Below, piece by piece: positions 49,710 through 62,540 of a stretch of DNA of 64,000 bases; the stretch's first letter is position 1, and each line of letters starts with the position of its first letter. Below the pieces are notes generated by a model. It ran no database searches. It had not been told where the DNA came from and worked only from the letters and a program-made list of their open reading frames with translations. This DNA comes from Bolinopsis microptera. Its lineage: Eukaryota; Ctenophora; Tentaculata; Lobata; Bolinopsidae. Location: NCBI RefSeq assembly GCF_026151205.1, contig NC_087084.1:11683453-11747452 (forward strand). Direction: 5' to 3'. Both the position numbers and the translations under genes were made by a program.

Positions 49710-52700
49710 TTAACATAATCGCTTGTCATCTGTATTAATATGACCTTCATGTTCGGTGGTGTCATCCACAATGAAATCATAAACTTCGCTCCGTTCGGTG
49801 TCATTTTTCATAAAGTCCCCACTGTACTCTGGAATGTCCCTAAAAAAGTCATATACTAAACTTAGTATATCCTTCCTTATATCCCGGTCAATAACCAGAT
49901 CTGCCAAGTCTTCCTCTCTTCGAATACTGCTCAACCTATCACAAACAGCGTCGATCTCTTTGAACGACAATGTTGGATGCCCAATTATTGGTGCATAGCC
50001 AAATTCTCTGTGTAGGTGGCGTTGGGCCAATAATTGGAGTTCTTCTTTAAATTCGCTTGTGCACTCTGTTGACACCTCTCTGTACTCCTCAAGAACAACC
50101 TTTTTCGATGTAATTTCCTCTGGAACATGGTGCAAGAGTGTTCTGATGAAGTGGTTTGAGATATTAACAGGACTGCAATTGGAGCAACTAATGCACTGCC
50201 CTGGCTCTGTGTTCACATATCCTGCAATTGATGGGGGGGATATGATTATTCTTTATATCCAGTTATTGAGTCAAATAGAAAAGTTCATTAAAATTTCACT
50301 AAGTGCTATCATATTATGACAATTTTAATTTTATATTATACACTATACATCATCATTTGAATTGATGTATCGTGAGTCTGACTATCCGAGAGTATGGTTT
50401 TGGTATGGTTGAGAAATCGAATGGTTTTGGTATGGTTGAGAAATCGACTTACCAGGAAAATACTTTGAAATGTATTCATGGATACATCATATGTTTTGCG
50501 AAAGGCAAAACTCCTTAAATTCTTTTTCTGTGTTTGGGTGTGCTGACTTATAATACGGATTTAAGATAGAAAACCCCATTTCACCCTCTCTTCCACACCG
50601 GCCTGAAAATAAATGTATTCAATACTTTGGCGGCCATCATGATCCATTATCATGTAGCTAACTGAATCAAGGCAGTAAAGTAGTACGTTTTCGTGAAAAG
50701 TCGTGGTGAGATGACGAGATGTGCCGAGAGCGGGAATTGTACCCACGACCTCCTGAAAACCAGACAGGTGCTATAACCATTTAGCTATCTCCATTCTCCC
50801 CGACAACTCAGTCCCAACAATTTTAATTCACTGCTTGTACTACACATTACATGCCTTATCAGCTGCTGTGTTACACAGTGTGTAACTCAGAATCATTAAC
50901 CTTGCTGTCTAGTTCATTCGTTGCAGTATAATGCATGCGATGTACATACCACGTGGACCGTGGTCTTTCTGTCGATCTCTAATCCCCGGCAATTCTCATT
51001 CAAATACCCAGACCAATCTATGACGTATTCATTCCGGAAACAATATTAAGTGTGTACAAGTTTTACGTGAAAAAATCTGCCCACAGATTTACAATTAGGA
51101 GTATATAAATAGATTTGTACCCAGCTGCTTTTGAAGCCTTTTGACGAACATATAATTCTCGATAACCAGATACCGGAATGTAGTATTCCTGGTTAACTAA
51201 TAATTGAACGACTTACCGATCTTCTGTATAAATTCCTCAAAAGAAGTGGGCATTCCCAGTTGGATCACGTACCGTGCACCTGGACATGAGAATTAGTTTG
51301 AACACATAAAATGGTTTCATCACGTTAAAAAATAAATGTTCGGTATCTCTCTAGCTCTACATACACTGAAGTCCACCTGTATCATTTTTAATATAATATA
51401 ATATCGATCATATATTATCTCCTCAGCTTAATCTTTGGAATATTTTAGACTATAATACAGTACACGTTCAGATACTCGTGCGTCATGGCCACTTATTCAT
51501 ATATATAAATAGGTATTGCTATTTGACAATTGTAATACTCTAAAGTCTAAAACTGATTAACTCTTATAATTCTTTAGGTTACCTCTGATATTTACGCCCA
51601 TACTTATAGCACTGGTTGCGATAATGATTTTGATTTTCCCATTTTGGTCTTGCATATCAGCAAACATTTCTTCTTTTGATTCTCTGCTTGATTCTGCTGT
51701 TATCACCTACAAATTATATATCGATGTTAGCCTAAAATTTTATAGTCACTCGTGAAAGCAATTATAAATGATCTTAGATGACAAGTGGTGAGAGGAGACT
51801 TCATTTTAACTTCTCCCGCAATATATAAGATGGAGTTAGACTTAGCTTTAGTTTAGGTTGTGATATCAGTATAGAACAGGTTTTGTAAAATCTTCCAAAT
51901 TGTAAGCCTTTCGTCTCTCAACCAGTGTTAAACTTGACTGGATGATTGAATATTTTAATACTTACTTACCCGTGTTAAGGGTGTCAAGATAGCTTTGAAA
52001 CTGCTGTGTGAAATATCGCGGTAAATAATTCCGCAGTCTTGTAAAGTTCTGCAAAATATAATGACTCGCTTTGGGTTTTGCTCGTCAGTAAGCTCTTCAA
52101 CGACATTTTTCAGTGCTCCTAACAGATTAAAATCTTTACCACCATTATCCATAATGGTGATATGTGTATTTTTGTTCAGCGGGCTATGATGTAACATATA
52201 GGTGTCGCTTTTGCAGATTCCTAAATGTCGCATCACCTTTTTGACGACTTTCGATGTTAATGTTGCCGTCAGGTTTATCAAAATCGGCTGTTTCTGAAAT
52301 GTTGATTTTTTATTACTATTAGTTCTTTAAGGGGGGGGGGGGCCAATGGATATTTTTTTGTGAAACTTGATTTCGAGATAGCAGTTGACCAACAAACTAA
52401 GACCAGTGACCGAACTTTTGAGGGGGTCCCGGACCCCAACCGCCAAACGGTGCCCGCGCGGCAGCCACGCCCATATTTGGTCCAAATTAGGCCCAATTTA
52501 GCCAAATACTCTGAACATGCCCAAAACCCAAATTTTAGGTGCTCTACTTGTAGCTAGTGGCCTCTTGAAGTCGTATATGAAATTTCATCAAGATTGGACA
52601 AAAAATGACTGAGTTATGAGCCAAAAACCATATGCCCATATTTGGGCATACGCACCAAATTTGGTAGATTTCGTCCCATAAATTGGTCAAATATCAATAT

Positions 52701-55700
52701 TTTTCACTGAAACTTACTTTATATGAAAGGTAAGCCTAAACTACATATTCTCTGTAAGTTATAGCTTTATATCTGTTTAAATGTGGATACTAAGGCGAAA
52801 AGACCACAAAAAATGAACTAAATTGCCCATATCTTGGTTCGCGATATTCGCGGAATTGATCTCATTAAAATTGTAACAACTCGATCAGTTTTCAAAATTT
52901 TTCCATGAAATTTTCGGAATCGACTCGAAATCGCATTTCCACCTTAGTTTGAGAACAGATTTTTGATTAAGGCCTCAAAAAAAATTTGGCGGCCAAATTC
53001 TGAATTTCTCCGGGAAAAGTTTGGAATTTGGCCGCCAATTTTTTTTGGAGGCCTAAATCAAAAATCTGTTCTCAAACTAAGGTGGAAATGCGATTTCGAG
53101 TCGATTCCGAAAATTTCATGGAAAAATTTTGAAAACTGATCGAGTTGTTACAATTTTAATGAGATCAATTCCGCGAATATCGCGAACCAAGATATGGGCA
53201 ATTTAGTTCATTTTTTGTGGTCTTTTCGCCTTAGTATCCACATTTAAACAGATATAAAGCTATAACTTACAGAGAATATGTAGTTTAGGCTTACCTTTCA
53301 TATAAAGTAAGTTTCAGTGAAAAATATTGATATTTGACCAATTTATGGGACGAAATCTACCAAATTTGGTGCGTATGCCCAAATATGGGCATATGGTTTT
53401 TGGCTCATAACTCAGTCATTTTTTGTCCAATCTTGATGAAATTTCATATACGAGTTCAGGAGACCACTAGCTACAAGTAGAGCACCTAAAATTTGGGTTT
53501 TGGGCATGTTCAGGGTATTTGGCTAAATTGGGCCTAATTTGGACCAAATATGGGCGTGGCTGCCCCGCAGGCACCGTTTGGCGGTTAGGGTCCGGGACCC
53601 CCTCAAAAGTTCGGTCACTGGTCCTAGTTTGTTGGTCAACTGCTATCTCGAAATCAAGTTTCACAAAAAAATATCCATTGGCCCCCCCCCTTAAACACAC
53701 AAAAGCAGAGATTCAGTCGTATTACTTATATTACACGAAAGATACTGGACATGCTCATTGCTCCCCTAAAATGTGAAACAGTGCACTTTACTTGGGTATC
53801 TCGTTATTATTAATTATCATTGAAACTAAATAGGGTTATTCTTGCCTTGCAGTGGACAAACAACTCTCTCAGGCGTGTGAAAGTTTCTCTGAACGCAGCG
53901 TTGTTTTTACCGTCGAGATCACCCCAAAATTGGAGTAGGTGCACCTTAAGAAGAAGGTGTCAATTTACTAATTTAGTTCTAAAATATATTGTCTTTTACA
54001 CATTGTATATAGTATTATGTCTACTAGAAATCCCCGATCACAGGGAATATGCCAAAATCATTATCTGACTCTTTAACAAATAACAATCTTTTGGTATCTA
54101 CAATATAATAATATTATATAAAAATGATTGGTAAGGGTTTATATTTTTATGTACTAGTTATGTTTATGAGCTTAATCAGAATATCACCTCATCTATCACG
54201 ATGTACTTGATGTCTTTAGCAATGTCTTTAAAAAGTTCTGAAATTTAACGCCATTTAAATTAAAATTGTATCAAACAGTAGCTGAAGTGAAATTTAATAT
54301 AATTGAAGGATCTCGTACTACAACATGCAACCTTATTTCATATATACACTATACAGCCTCCTACTTATATTCATAATTAATGACTTACTTTTTCCTTTTT
54401 CGTTAAACAATGTTTCTGGTAGTGATATCATCACCCTAGATTCATCGCTCATTGCGTTAAGCTGCTCCTCGTCTCCATCATCAATTAATTCTTGTAAGTT
54501 GAACACTTCGATCTTAAACTGTTGAATTTTTAATGAGTGAGTTTTATCAAATTAAAAACTTTTATGTAGCTAAAATTTGAGAAAAGTTTTTACGTTTATC
54601 AGATAATGGGTGATGCAACGTCAATTAATGTCAGTATTCCATAAAAACCCCAAACTGACATTGACATTAATTGACATTAATTGACATTAATTGACATCAA
54701 TTGACATTAATTGACATTAATTGACATTAATTTGTCTTGAAATTTGAGATTATCATTATTCGATAAATATTCAAGATATTCTATGTAAGTTAGACCGGTT
54801 CGAAAAAACAAAATGTCCTTGAATAATTATGAGTAAGTTCTTATCTGTTGATCCTTAGGTTCAAAGACCACCAAAAAAATTTCAGCTTCCAACTCTTCCA
54901 TCTTCGGTCCCCACCGGCCACGCCCATATTTTATTGGTTTCTTATACAGGTAAAATATCTATCGGCTTTTTTAGTATGAATGAGTAATGTTAGCTGTTTA
55001 AGATCAAGATTCGTTATTCAAATATAAATGTCATGAAGGCATTTCGTTTAATGTGGGTTTTAAGTTCTGATGATGTTGAGAACCACGCCCTTGGATGGCC
55101 ACGCCCATTTAAGAAAATTAAATTTCGGAAAACCGTATTATTTTAGTTTTATTGTTTAATGATCTGAATTTTTTCACATTTCACATTTCCATATGTGATA
55201 GTAGTGAATAAATTGATGATATAAACGTTCTAAAGTGCTAAAAATATGGTAGAACTACATAATCTCTGGTCGAAAAATATCGTGTCAATTAATGTCAGTA
55301 TTCCAAAATTTTGCAAAACTGACATTGACATTAATTGACATTAATTGACATTAATTGACATTAATTGACATTAATTGACGTTGCATTACCCCCATCAGAT
55401 ACAACTAAGATAAGGGCCGTGTTTATTTACAGGTTTAATCTGTGAAGGAACAGCTGAAATTAAGGTGCTAATAGTGAGCGGGATTTCTTACCTTTCGTAG
55501 AGTTGTTATATGGTCTTTCATGAGCGCCAGTATTGGAACGATCAATAGTGTCCAACTACAGTTATTTTCAATCTTTTCTCCTAATACTGCTCCCACGAAA
55601 ATTAAACTCTTTCCGGAACCTGGAAGGTAAATTTGTGACGTATTTTGAAGAACATTTCAATTTTGATGTAGTAAAGATAATGTGAGATTCGTTTATTTTT

Positions 55701-56176
55701 CTAAATAACCTTACAATGTTTCTTGCTACTGAAAAAATGTAGACAAATGCATGTTATTTGGAGCTGCAAATTGTGGTTTAACTTTAATGTTATAATTAAT
55801 TTATAATTTATTAAGTATTTAAATTATTAGTTGCACATAAATGCAATTTTAATCAACATACCGGTTGGAAGGGTAGCAAATAAATTCTTTTTTTTAACAA
55901 TAAGTTCTTCGATGCAACTTTTTTGGATATCCGTTGGTATTATGTCATTATCTAGCTCGCTTATTGTCCTGTATACCTCTGAGGAATTCTTGTCAACATC
56001 TAGTTGTCTTAGCTTTTAGCAACAAATCATACCTAATCATAACTACTATATAATTGGCCTTCGAAAATATTATGCAAAAAAACAACAGTGCTAATATTAT
56101 AATGTGACTCACCCATTGTAATTCCTTTTCTGTATACTTCATCGTTGGAGTGTGGATTTGAATCATCATTTGCCAT
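49710..56176 (-). CDS. RecQ-like SF2 DNA helicase, 11 exons, one in-frame TGA
   Basis: Predicted 3'-5' DNA helicase of the RecQ group. Exons (minus strand, high to low): 56176-56113, 55999-55862, 55619-55492, 54518-54389, 54237-54188, 53944-53846, 52293-51970, 51706-51583, 51279-51217, 50602-50453, 50221-49710. Phases agree at every junction, giving 594 codons (1782 nt). The start is an ATG reading MANDDSNPHSNDEVYRKGIT. Motifs seen: Walker A TGSGKS (about residues 67-72, split by an intron), Ia LLIVPILALMKDH, II VIDEVH (split by an intron), III LTATLT (about 211-216), IV RVIIFCRT (about 279), V IIIATSAISMGVN (about 339), VI QKIGRCGREG (about 370-379), then a Cys-rich tail (CIHEYISKYF, then QCISCSNC) like the RecQ zinc-binding region. 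Codon 412 (50487-50489) is TGA, between motif VI and the zinc-binding part. The intron at 53845-52294 has a GC donor and holds a foldback element. The gene lies 540 bp downstream of the DUF6589-like gene on the same strand. Helicase assignment is firm; whether it is functional or a pseudogene is open. Confidence 0.85.
50487..50489 (-). other. In-frame TGA in helicase exon 10
   Basis: The frame entering exon 10 from motif VI reads KEFCLSQNI, then TGA, then CIHEYISKYFPG, and continues in phase into the last exon. The codons are AAC ATA TGA TGT ATC. Removing one ATG of the ATGATG would restore the frame length, so a 3-bp duplication is a simple origin. Sequencing error, polymorphism or early pseudogenisation are all possible. 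Confidence 0.8.
50721..50797 (-). repeat. tRNA-derived SINE-like sequence in helicase intron 9
   Basis: The minus strand reads GAGATAGCTAAATGGTTATA, GCACCTGTCTGG, AGGTCGTGGGTACAATTCCC, GCTCTCGGCA, resembling A-box and B-box order. Stems are imperfect, so it looks like a decayed tRNA or SINE head. Confidence 0.45.
52327..53694. mobile_element. Foldback element inside helicase intron 6, about 680-bp arms
   Basis: Starts TTAAGGGGGGGGG and ends CCCCCCCCCTTAA. Arms share TTTCGAGATAGCAGTTGACC, GTTTGGCGGTTGGGGTCC-type sequence and GGGCGTGGCTGCC with the 41.5-43.6 kb copies. The centre is near 53,013 (TTTGGCGGCC...GGCCGCCAA). The apparent open frames inside it are mirror images of one another and are not genes. 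Confidence 0.8.
53844..53845 (-). other. GC-AG splice donor of helicase intron 6
   Basis: After codons CAC TGC AAG the intron starts GCAAGA, a close match to the GC-donor consensus (AAG|GCAAGT). It joins in phase 0 to the acceptor at 52294-52295, giving FVHCK|KQPILINL. No GT donor upstream of the next in-frame stop keeps the frame. The intron is about 1.55 kb and is mostly filled by the foldback at 52327-53694. Confidence 0.7.
54606..55393. mobile_element. 788-bp TIR element in helicase intron 3
   Basis: Left end GGGTGATGCAACGTCAATTA, right end TAATTGACGTTGCATTACCC, flanked by ATCAGATA at 54598-54605 and 55394-55401 (8-bp target duplication). Arrays of a 10-bp unit (TTGACATTAA) lie inside both ends (about 54654-54733 and 55318-55380). 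No coding capacity seen. It sits wholly inside the intron between 55492 and 54518. Confidence 0.7.
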
Positions 56177-56715
56177 ATCCGATCTTTCTAGCTAAATTAA
56201 GGTAAATTATTGATAAGAGCTTAGTTTGATTTCAAATTTATCAATAGGCATATAAAATAGCATTATCCAGATAACAAACAGGATGGTTTATTAGTTGTTA
56301 TATGTGTTATCAATGGCACATATAATATACATATATATATAATACAGTATATATATATTCTAAGTATTATATATATTCTAAGTATTATGAGCGATTGCTA
56401 TAAAAAGTTAAAACTCTGGTATCTTGCGTGAAAAATGTAAACTCGAATCATAACAAGAAAATGAAATCCTTAGTTCAAATAAGTAAATCCCGTTAGATAA
56501 AATATTACAACAATACACAAAAATTGATAATTTAAGTTAAGTTAGCATCGATAGACGTTATTCATTGATAACTAATGTTTCAGCGACAACAGTGGTGGTA
56601 CTTGTGGCGAAGAGTGTGAAGTGAACCTATCTGCCTAATTATTAAACGGTATGTTGAAATTCCTTTCAAATTGAATGAATTGGCATGTGTTTTTACCAAT
56701 TTATTAATAGATAAA
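56177..56715. other. Intergenic gap between the DUF6589-like and helicase genes
   Basis: A 540-bp AT-rich spacer with a short TA-rich microsatellite near 56325-56390. It must hold the helicase promoter if the genes are transcribed separately. No TATA box or other element is convincing. Confidence 0.5.
56700..56705 (-). promoter_or_regulatory. Candidate poly(A) signal of the DUF6589-like gene
   Basis: AATAAA on the minus strand about 11 nt after the terminal TAG. This is the only canonical hexamer I noticed between this gene and the helicase start, so it would separate the two transcripts. Confidence 0.4.
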
Positions 56716-59700
56716 CTAAGCATCTGTCCGCCGTATGGGCCTTGACCTCAGATTGCAAACAAACTCATCGTTCTCGTCGAGATCTAGCTCTATGTCCAAG
56801 GACTCCTTGGAGGTCTGGACGTTGCTGTCGGTATGTAAAAAGCCGTGCTTCGCAAATCTGTCAATATGGCTTTTAGCCCATTTGATTTGATCCTTAGTGT
56901 TTTTATGAAAATATATGTTTTCTGGCACTTCTTTAAAACCCTTGTATCCCTCACGTCCCTCTACTTTGACGAAGCAGTTAGTGTCCTCCATCGCCTTTAA
57001 AATTGCAACAAAGTCCTTGTCTCTGGCGACATCCTTATTTGTTTTGGAGTATATACATCCTTTAGTTCTTTCAGGTACTCCACCCTCACTTGGTGGGCAA
57101 AATAAATAGATTTGCTGTGTCTCTCTATCACCTCAGCAGTCGTTTTATGAGGGGACAGCGTTTTTGCCAGAGCGAGGTTCAGAAACTCATTGTACAGATC
57201 GTCTGGTATCCTGCAACCTCTTTGGTCACGTAATCCTGAAGTGGTCGTCCAGTCAATCATAAAAAAGTAAAACGCAGTCCGGGTGAAATACTATTTACAC
57301 GAATCATCCTTACAAGTTACAAGTACCTTCATAATTTTCGATTCACGCTTTCCTTAATATTATACATCACCTTCGGCCAATGTCCAAATTCTACCTTGCA
57401 AGGTAATACCTGTAGTGCGGTTCCAAATGATCTTAATGGCTTCTCTCTCTGTAACGAGGCTTTGGATACCAATGAGGAGCTGAATGCCTGCAAATGCATA
57501 CCGACTGCTGTTCTGCTGTCTGAAAAACGACACCAAAAACCGCCACAGCAGAATTATACGGTCACCGTCTCCTGAGCAGCAAAGAAAAAAATAATTTTAA
57601 AATTTTAAAATTTCGATGTTTTTCAATTTAGCCACAAGGAATCAGGATCGTTCGTTACTGTTTTTGACTAAGATTTCTCTACAACAATACATAAATGAAA
57701 AGAGTCCACAGTATTTCTAAAGATTACCTTCTTTTATAGCATCTTCAAATGTCATGAAAACTAGACCAGAGAAAAGAACCAATCGTTGGTAGTTGAACCT
57801 AAAAATCATGTTGCTTTTGGATAATGAATTAGACTAGATAAAATTATAGCCGGCAGTATCGATTTTTCGGGGATAGTAAAATGAAAATGCCCCTTTTATC
57901 TTATTTCGACAATTCCCCAGTTCGGTATTACTCCAGTAGCCTGACAGATAACGAAGTGAGAGTATCATATTTACTAACTTCTTGTCTCCCTTAAGCGTAT
58001 CCCGCACCAGCTTTGCTTCACCAAGGTGACTTTTTCCGATGTGGTAATTCAGCGCTCCAATGGTCTTTGCAGTGAACTGGCACTTGGGGCAATACTGCAA
58101 GCTTTCGTTGTAGAGAAGTTTGTCGTAGTCTCCGACATCGAGAACTTCGTCCAGCATTTTTTCGATGCACGACCTAGCATATCAAAGCATCAGCCAACCA
58201 TTTATAACCAATACAAAGCATATATTGTCCTTTCTATATTATTGTGTCTTAAATTTGTGAGTAAACTAAGTCACAAATTTTCAAAGTTAAGTACAACCTT
58301 TGGCTGAAATGAATTTATGGACTCATAATGAAAAAGCCCCCTCTAGCTCTCTTATCTATGAAGAAAAGCCGGTCCTTCTAGCCTCATTATTAGACTTATT
58401 TTCTAGCACGCCACGTTATAATATGACTGAAAAGCCTGCGGTAACAGGGAACTGGGAAGAAGCTAGTAACTAAATAAGTAAAGTTTTAATCGTATCCGTT
58501 AACCAAAGATACAGCCGATTTAAATGTAAAACACTTTGACCACAACGTAATGACCACAAAACCGATCAAAATTACGGTCGGTCCAACAATTATTGCACAT
58601 ACAGTGCTTGTGCTTATATGCTTGTTCAACCCTCGTTACCATGGTAACTGTGCAACTTTCTCATCTGATTTGCACGTGGGCGGTCGTGCATGTAGATTGT
58701 AGATTGCAGGCAGGAATAATTCTTTGAATTATAATATAGACTAGAAAGCCCGTGGTCACAGGGAGGAAGCTAATGGTATTCTTTGGTAGTCAGTTTTTAT
58801 AGCATCAGCAGTCAACAAATATCCATCACAACCGAAGATAAGCCAATTAAAATATAGCTCGCACTGAACACCACGTAATAACAAATAAATAATCAAAATG
58901 CCCCTCTCAAATCCATGCACGTGCGAGTGCGAGTTCAACACCGTTACCATGGCCATGGTTGCTATGCGACCTCCTATTTCTTATATAATTTTCATGTGGG
59001 CGGTCGTACAGACAGAAACAATTCTTTGAATTATAAGTAAGACTATAAAGCCCGTGGTCACTGGCCACTACACATGGAGGAAGGTAATAGTATTGTGTGG
59101 TAGTCAGTTTGTATCAAGTCAAAAAATATCCGTCATAACCGAAGATACAGCCGATCAAGATGTAGCTCGCACTGAACGCAACGTAATTACCACAAAACCG
59201 ATCAAAATCACTATCCAACGATCATTGCACGTGCACGTTCGACACCGTTACCATGATTACTATGCAACCTTTTGCTTTTTACCTAATTTGCACTTGGGTG
59301 GTCGCACAGAAATAATTCTTTGAATCATGAGTAAGATGTGGAGAGTTGTATCATGTTATTGGCTTTACGGAAAGAATATTGAAATGGTCTTACGTCAACT
59401 TTTTCACGTGCTGTTTATGCTGACTGAGAGGAATATTCTTCTCTAAATCGAATCCCTCCCTCTGAAGAGCTTCCTTCAGGAAGCCCACGATCACTGCCTC
59501 TGTGTTCAGTATAAACATTTCTCGACATTCCTTGTTGTGGTCTTTTGCCCGATATGTTGCAGCCTACGGTGAGAAATGGTTAAATTGATTTATGATCATC
59601 GAACATAAAATGTCATTTTAAATTGAAAAAATCATTACAGGAATTTTGATTTCGACAAACACAATAAACACATTATTGTATTTATGTACATCTTAATGAA

Positions 59701-62506
59701 CAGTAAAGATATTATGAAATATGTCATAAATGCCTCTAATTATCAATAATTCATCTCATCGTGTAATATATAAATACCCGGATAGATAAGTTCCGAATTT
59801 ACCCTTTTATTGTTAATCAAATGACAGTTCCCTGTGTACGTTCCTTTCTCTGCGATAGCATCTTCAGAGTGAAGAAGTCGTAATACTCTCTGCAAAATAA
59901 TGCACAGTTAAATTAATAAAACAAAAGTACGCTAGATACATATATAATGTATTGGACGGAAAATAGTATCCTCATCGCAAGTCAATCAATTTTTATTGGC
60001 AGCAATAAATAATATATATTGATTATCATATTGTTAACTCATAATCATAAGTAATAGAAAAAAGCTTAGAATTAGTTCTTAAGAAAATGTCATATTTTTT
60101 ACCCCAAGATAGCAAATCTTTGCGTGCCAGTCAGAGCAAGTGGGGAAGAATCGATTCAATACATTGTCCTCGTCGTGAGACTGAGCGACAATTGCGCTAC
60201 AATACATTTTCTTCGTTAGCTGAAAAAAATGACATGAAATACTCGAATAATTAAAGACAGGTTTAATAACAATTACAAGAATTCGCAGTTAGATACCGTA
60301 CATTATTTTAAATTGTATGTAAATACTTTCGCTTCAATCATATCCTGTTGTTAAATGATATATGTAATAAAAATGAAGTTAAGCACCTTAATATTACTTA
60401 AATATCACCTAAATATTACTCGTAATTCATAATTTATCATGTGAATATGGTGATTTCCCCAATATAGTGTCTTAGTGTCATCTAGGGCGGTCTATAAAAC
60501 TTCAAATGTTAATCAGGGCAATTTATTAGTTGGTTTACCTCGTCTCCATCAATGATAATCTGAAAGAGTACATTGTATTAACAAACCTAAACAACAAAAA
60601 TCACATATAGATATAATCTTTAATCACAAGACTAACATATTAAACTTTAAATCTAAAATTTTACAGTAATACTCAGCCCCGGTTCATCGTTCCAGGGAAA
60701 AAAAGCCGCTGTAAATAGGGGTTTGCGGTAATTCGGGGACCGCAGCTGGTGAATCGGTTTTTTAATTCAGTTAAAGTTATATAGCAATAATGTGGAGGAA
60801 AGCGTTGAAGCACGTAGTGCATCGTGTACGTATGACTAGCATGATTGGAACCACATTTAGTTAGCTACATAAAAGGGCAGAAGGCTAATATTTACCAATA
60901 ACTGGCTACTAATATTAATTAATAAGAATTTGATGATCCTAATGGACATATTTTAAATCGAACAGCTACATGCAATTTTGGTATAATACTGTCCCTTATA
61001 ATATATTAGTATTACATTTTTCAGTTATTTTAACATACCTTATCTTCGCTCTTCTTTAGGTGCTCCTTGGGGATCCATTGCGGATAAATATCTCTAAGAA
61101 TTTGAATCATTTCTGCCGTCTTCTGCTCCCATTTGTTATAGCAGCCCAGTGGTACCTATTTGGCAAAATTTGTGGTACAAACTACAGGGTTTTGTCGAAA
61201 CTATACCAAAAAAACCAGTCCCATAACTATTACCGTTTTCTTGATTAAGCCGCTCGGAAATTACACGCGCACACACAGACAGACAGACACAAACATTCTG
61301 AGATTATTGTTTAAGAAGATGCATTACTTCATTATTATAGTTATTATTAACCAGTGTACCAAAAGCTGGTCCCCAAATAAACATATAATATTCCAGTTAT
61401 AATTTTATCGTATACCAGGCCATCGTTAAAATGATATCTACTGCATGACACACATGACTACTAAAATATCAGAGTGAAAAACACGACAGACAACTTATTT
61501 AATTACCGTTACTGATGCATGTTGGAGCACTTCAGGAATACTTATGATCGATATGCTTGGTAATGTATTTCGCATATTTCTGCAGTTGGACGATCCTCTT
61601 AGTCGCTACTCTCAGGATAACGACCACAAATGAAGCCTTCAGTGTCTTGAAATGTTCCTGATTTGCTAAGATATCTGAAGGCTGCAACTGTGTAATCGGC
61701 ATTATTGGCACAGTTTTTGCCGTGCTGTCAGGCAAGACCTCTAGCAACTTGGCAAAACAATGAAACATATGCAGAGTCTTGTCTCTACTGTTGAGCCCTG
61801 CGTGGGTAGCTTTCACAACTTCATCGTAGTTGTCTCCTAAAATAATATAGTAATATCATTCATAAGCGTTGAGTTTGAATTGAAGTATCGCTTTATTTAC
61901 CGTACTGATTAGGTTACACAGTGAAATTATTTACTATGACTTATCTAACCTATGAACTTCCAGGCAATATTTATCCATTTGTAGATGTCACTCCTCTGTT
62001 CGCCACCCTTCATCAGGCATAAACCTCCCGTCTTATTTACTGCCAACACAACTGTCTTAGAGCCCTCCGTTAGGAAGAATTTAGGTAAATTCGCCAGCTG
62101 AATTTGAAAAGTACTTAAATTCCTAAAACCTGGTATATTAAAGTAAAAAGGGAGAGGGGTCTTGATTATGGTTGATTACGGAAGGGGGGAGGGGGTAAAA
62201 ATTGCTAAAATATTGATTACGTAATATGCAAGGGGGTCCAACTACATTTTTGTACATGGCCACCAGATTGTACATGTATAAAAATGTACAAAATATGTTT
62301 TTTCCTGTTTGGCCACCAGATTTTAGCCAAATGTACATGTACAAAAATGTACATGTACAAAAATGTACAAAATATGTTTTTTCCTGTTTTTCCTGTTCAG
62401 TTTCCAGGGATTTCCGATTTTTTGTACATTTTTATGACCATTAATGTAGATGGCCATTAGATTTTTGGCAAATTTACGCTAAATTAGTGTACAAAATTGT
62501 AGTTGG

Positions 62507-62540
<34 letters not shown>

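Noticed and set aside
52278-53776. Repeated KYGRGC-GTVWRLGSGTPSK open frames (also at 42289)
   Set aside because: Mirror copies in the two arms of foldback elements, present on both strands; no support as genes.
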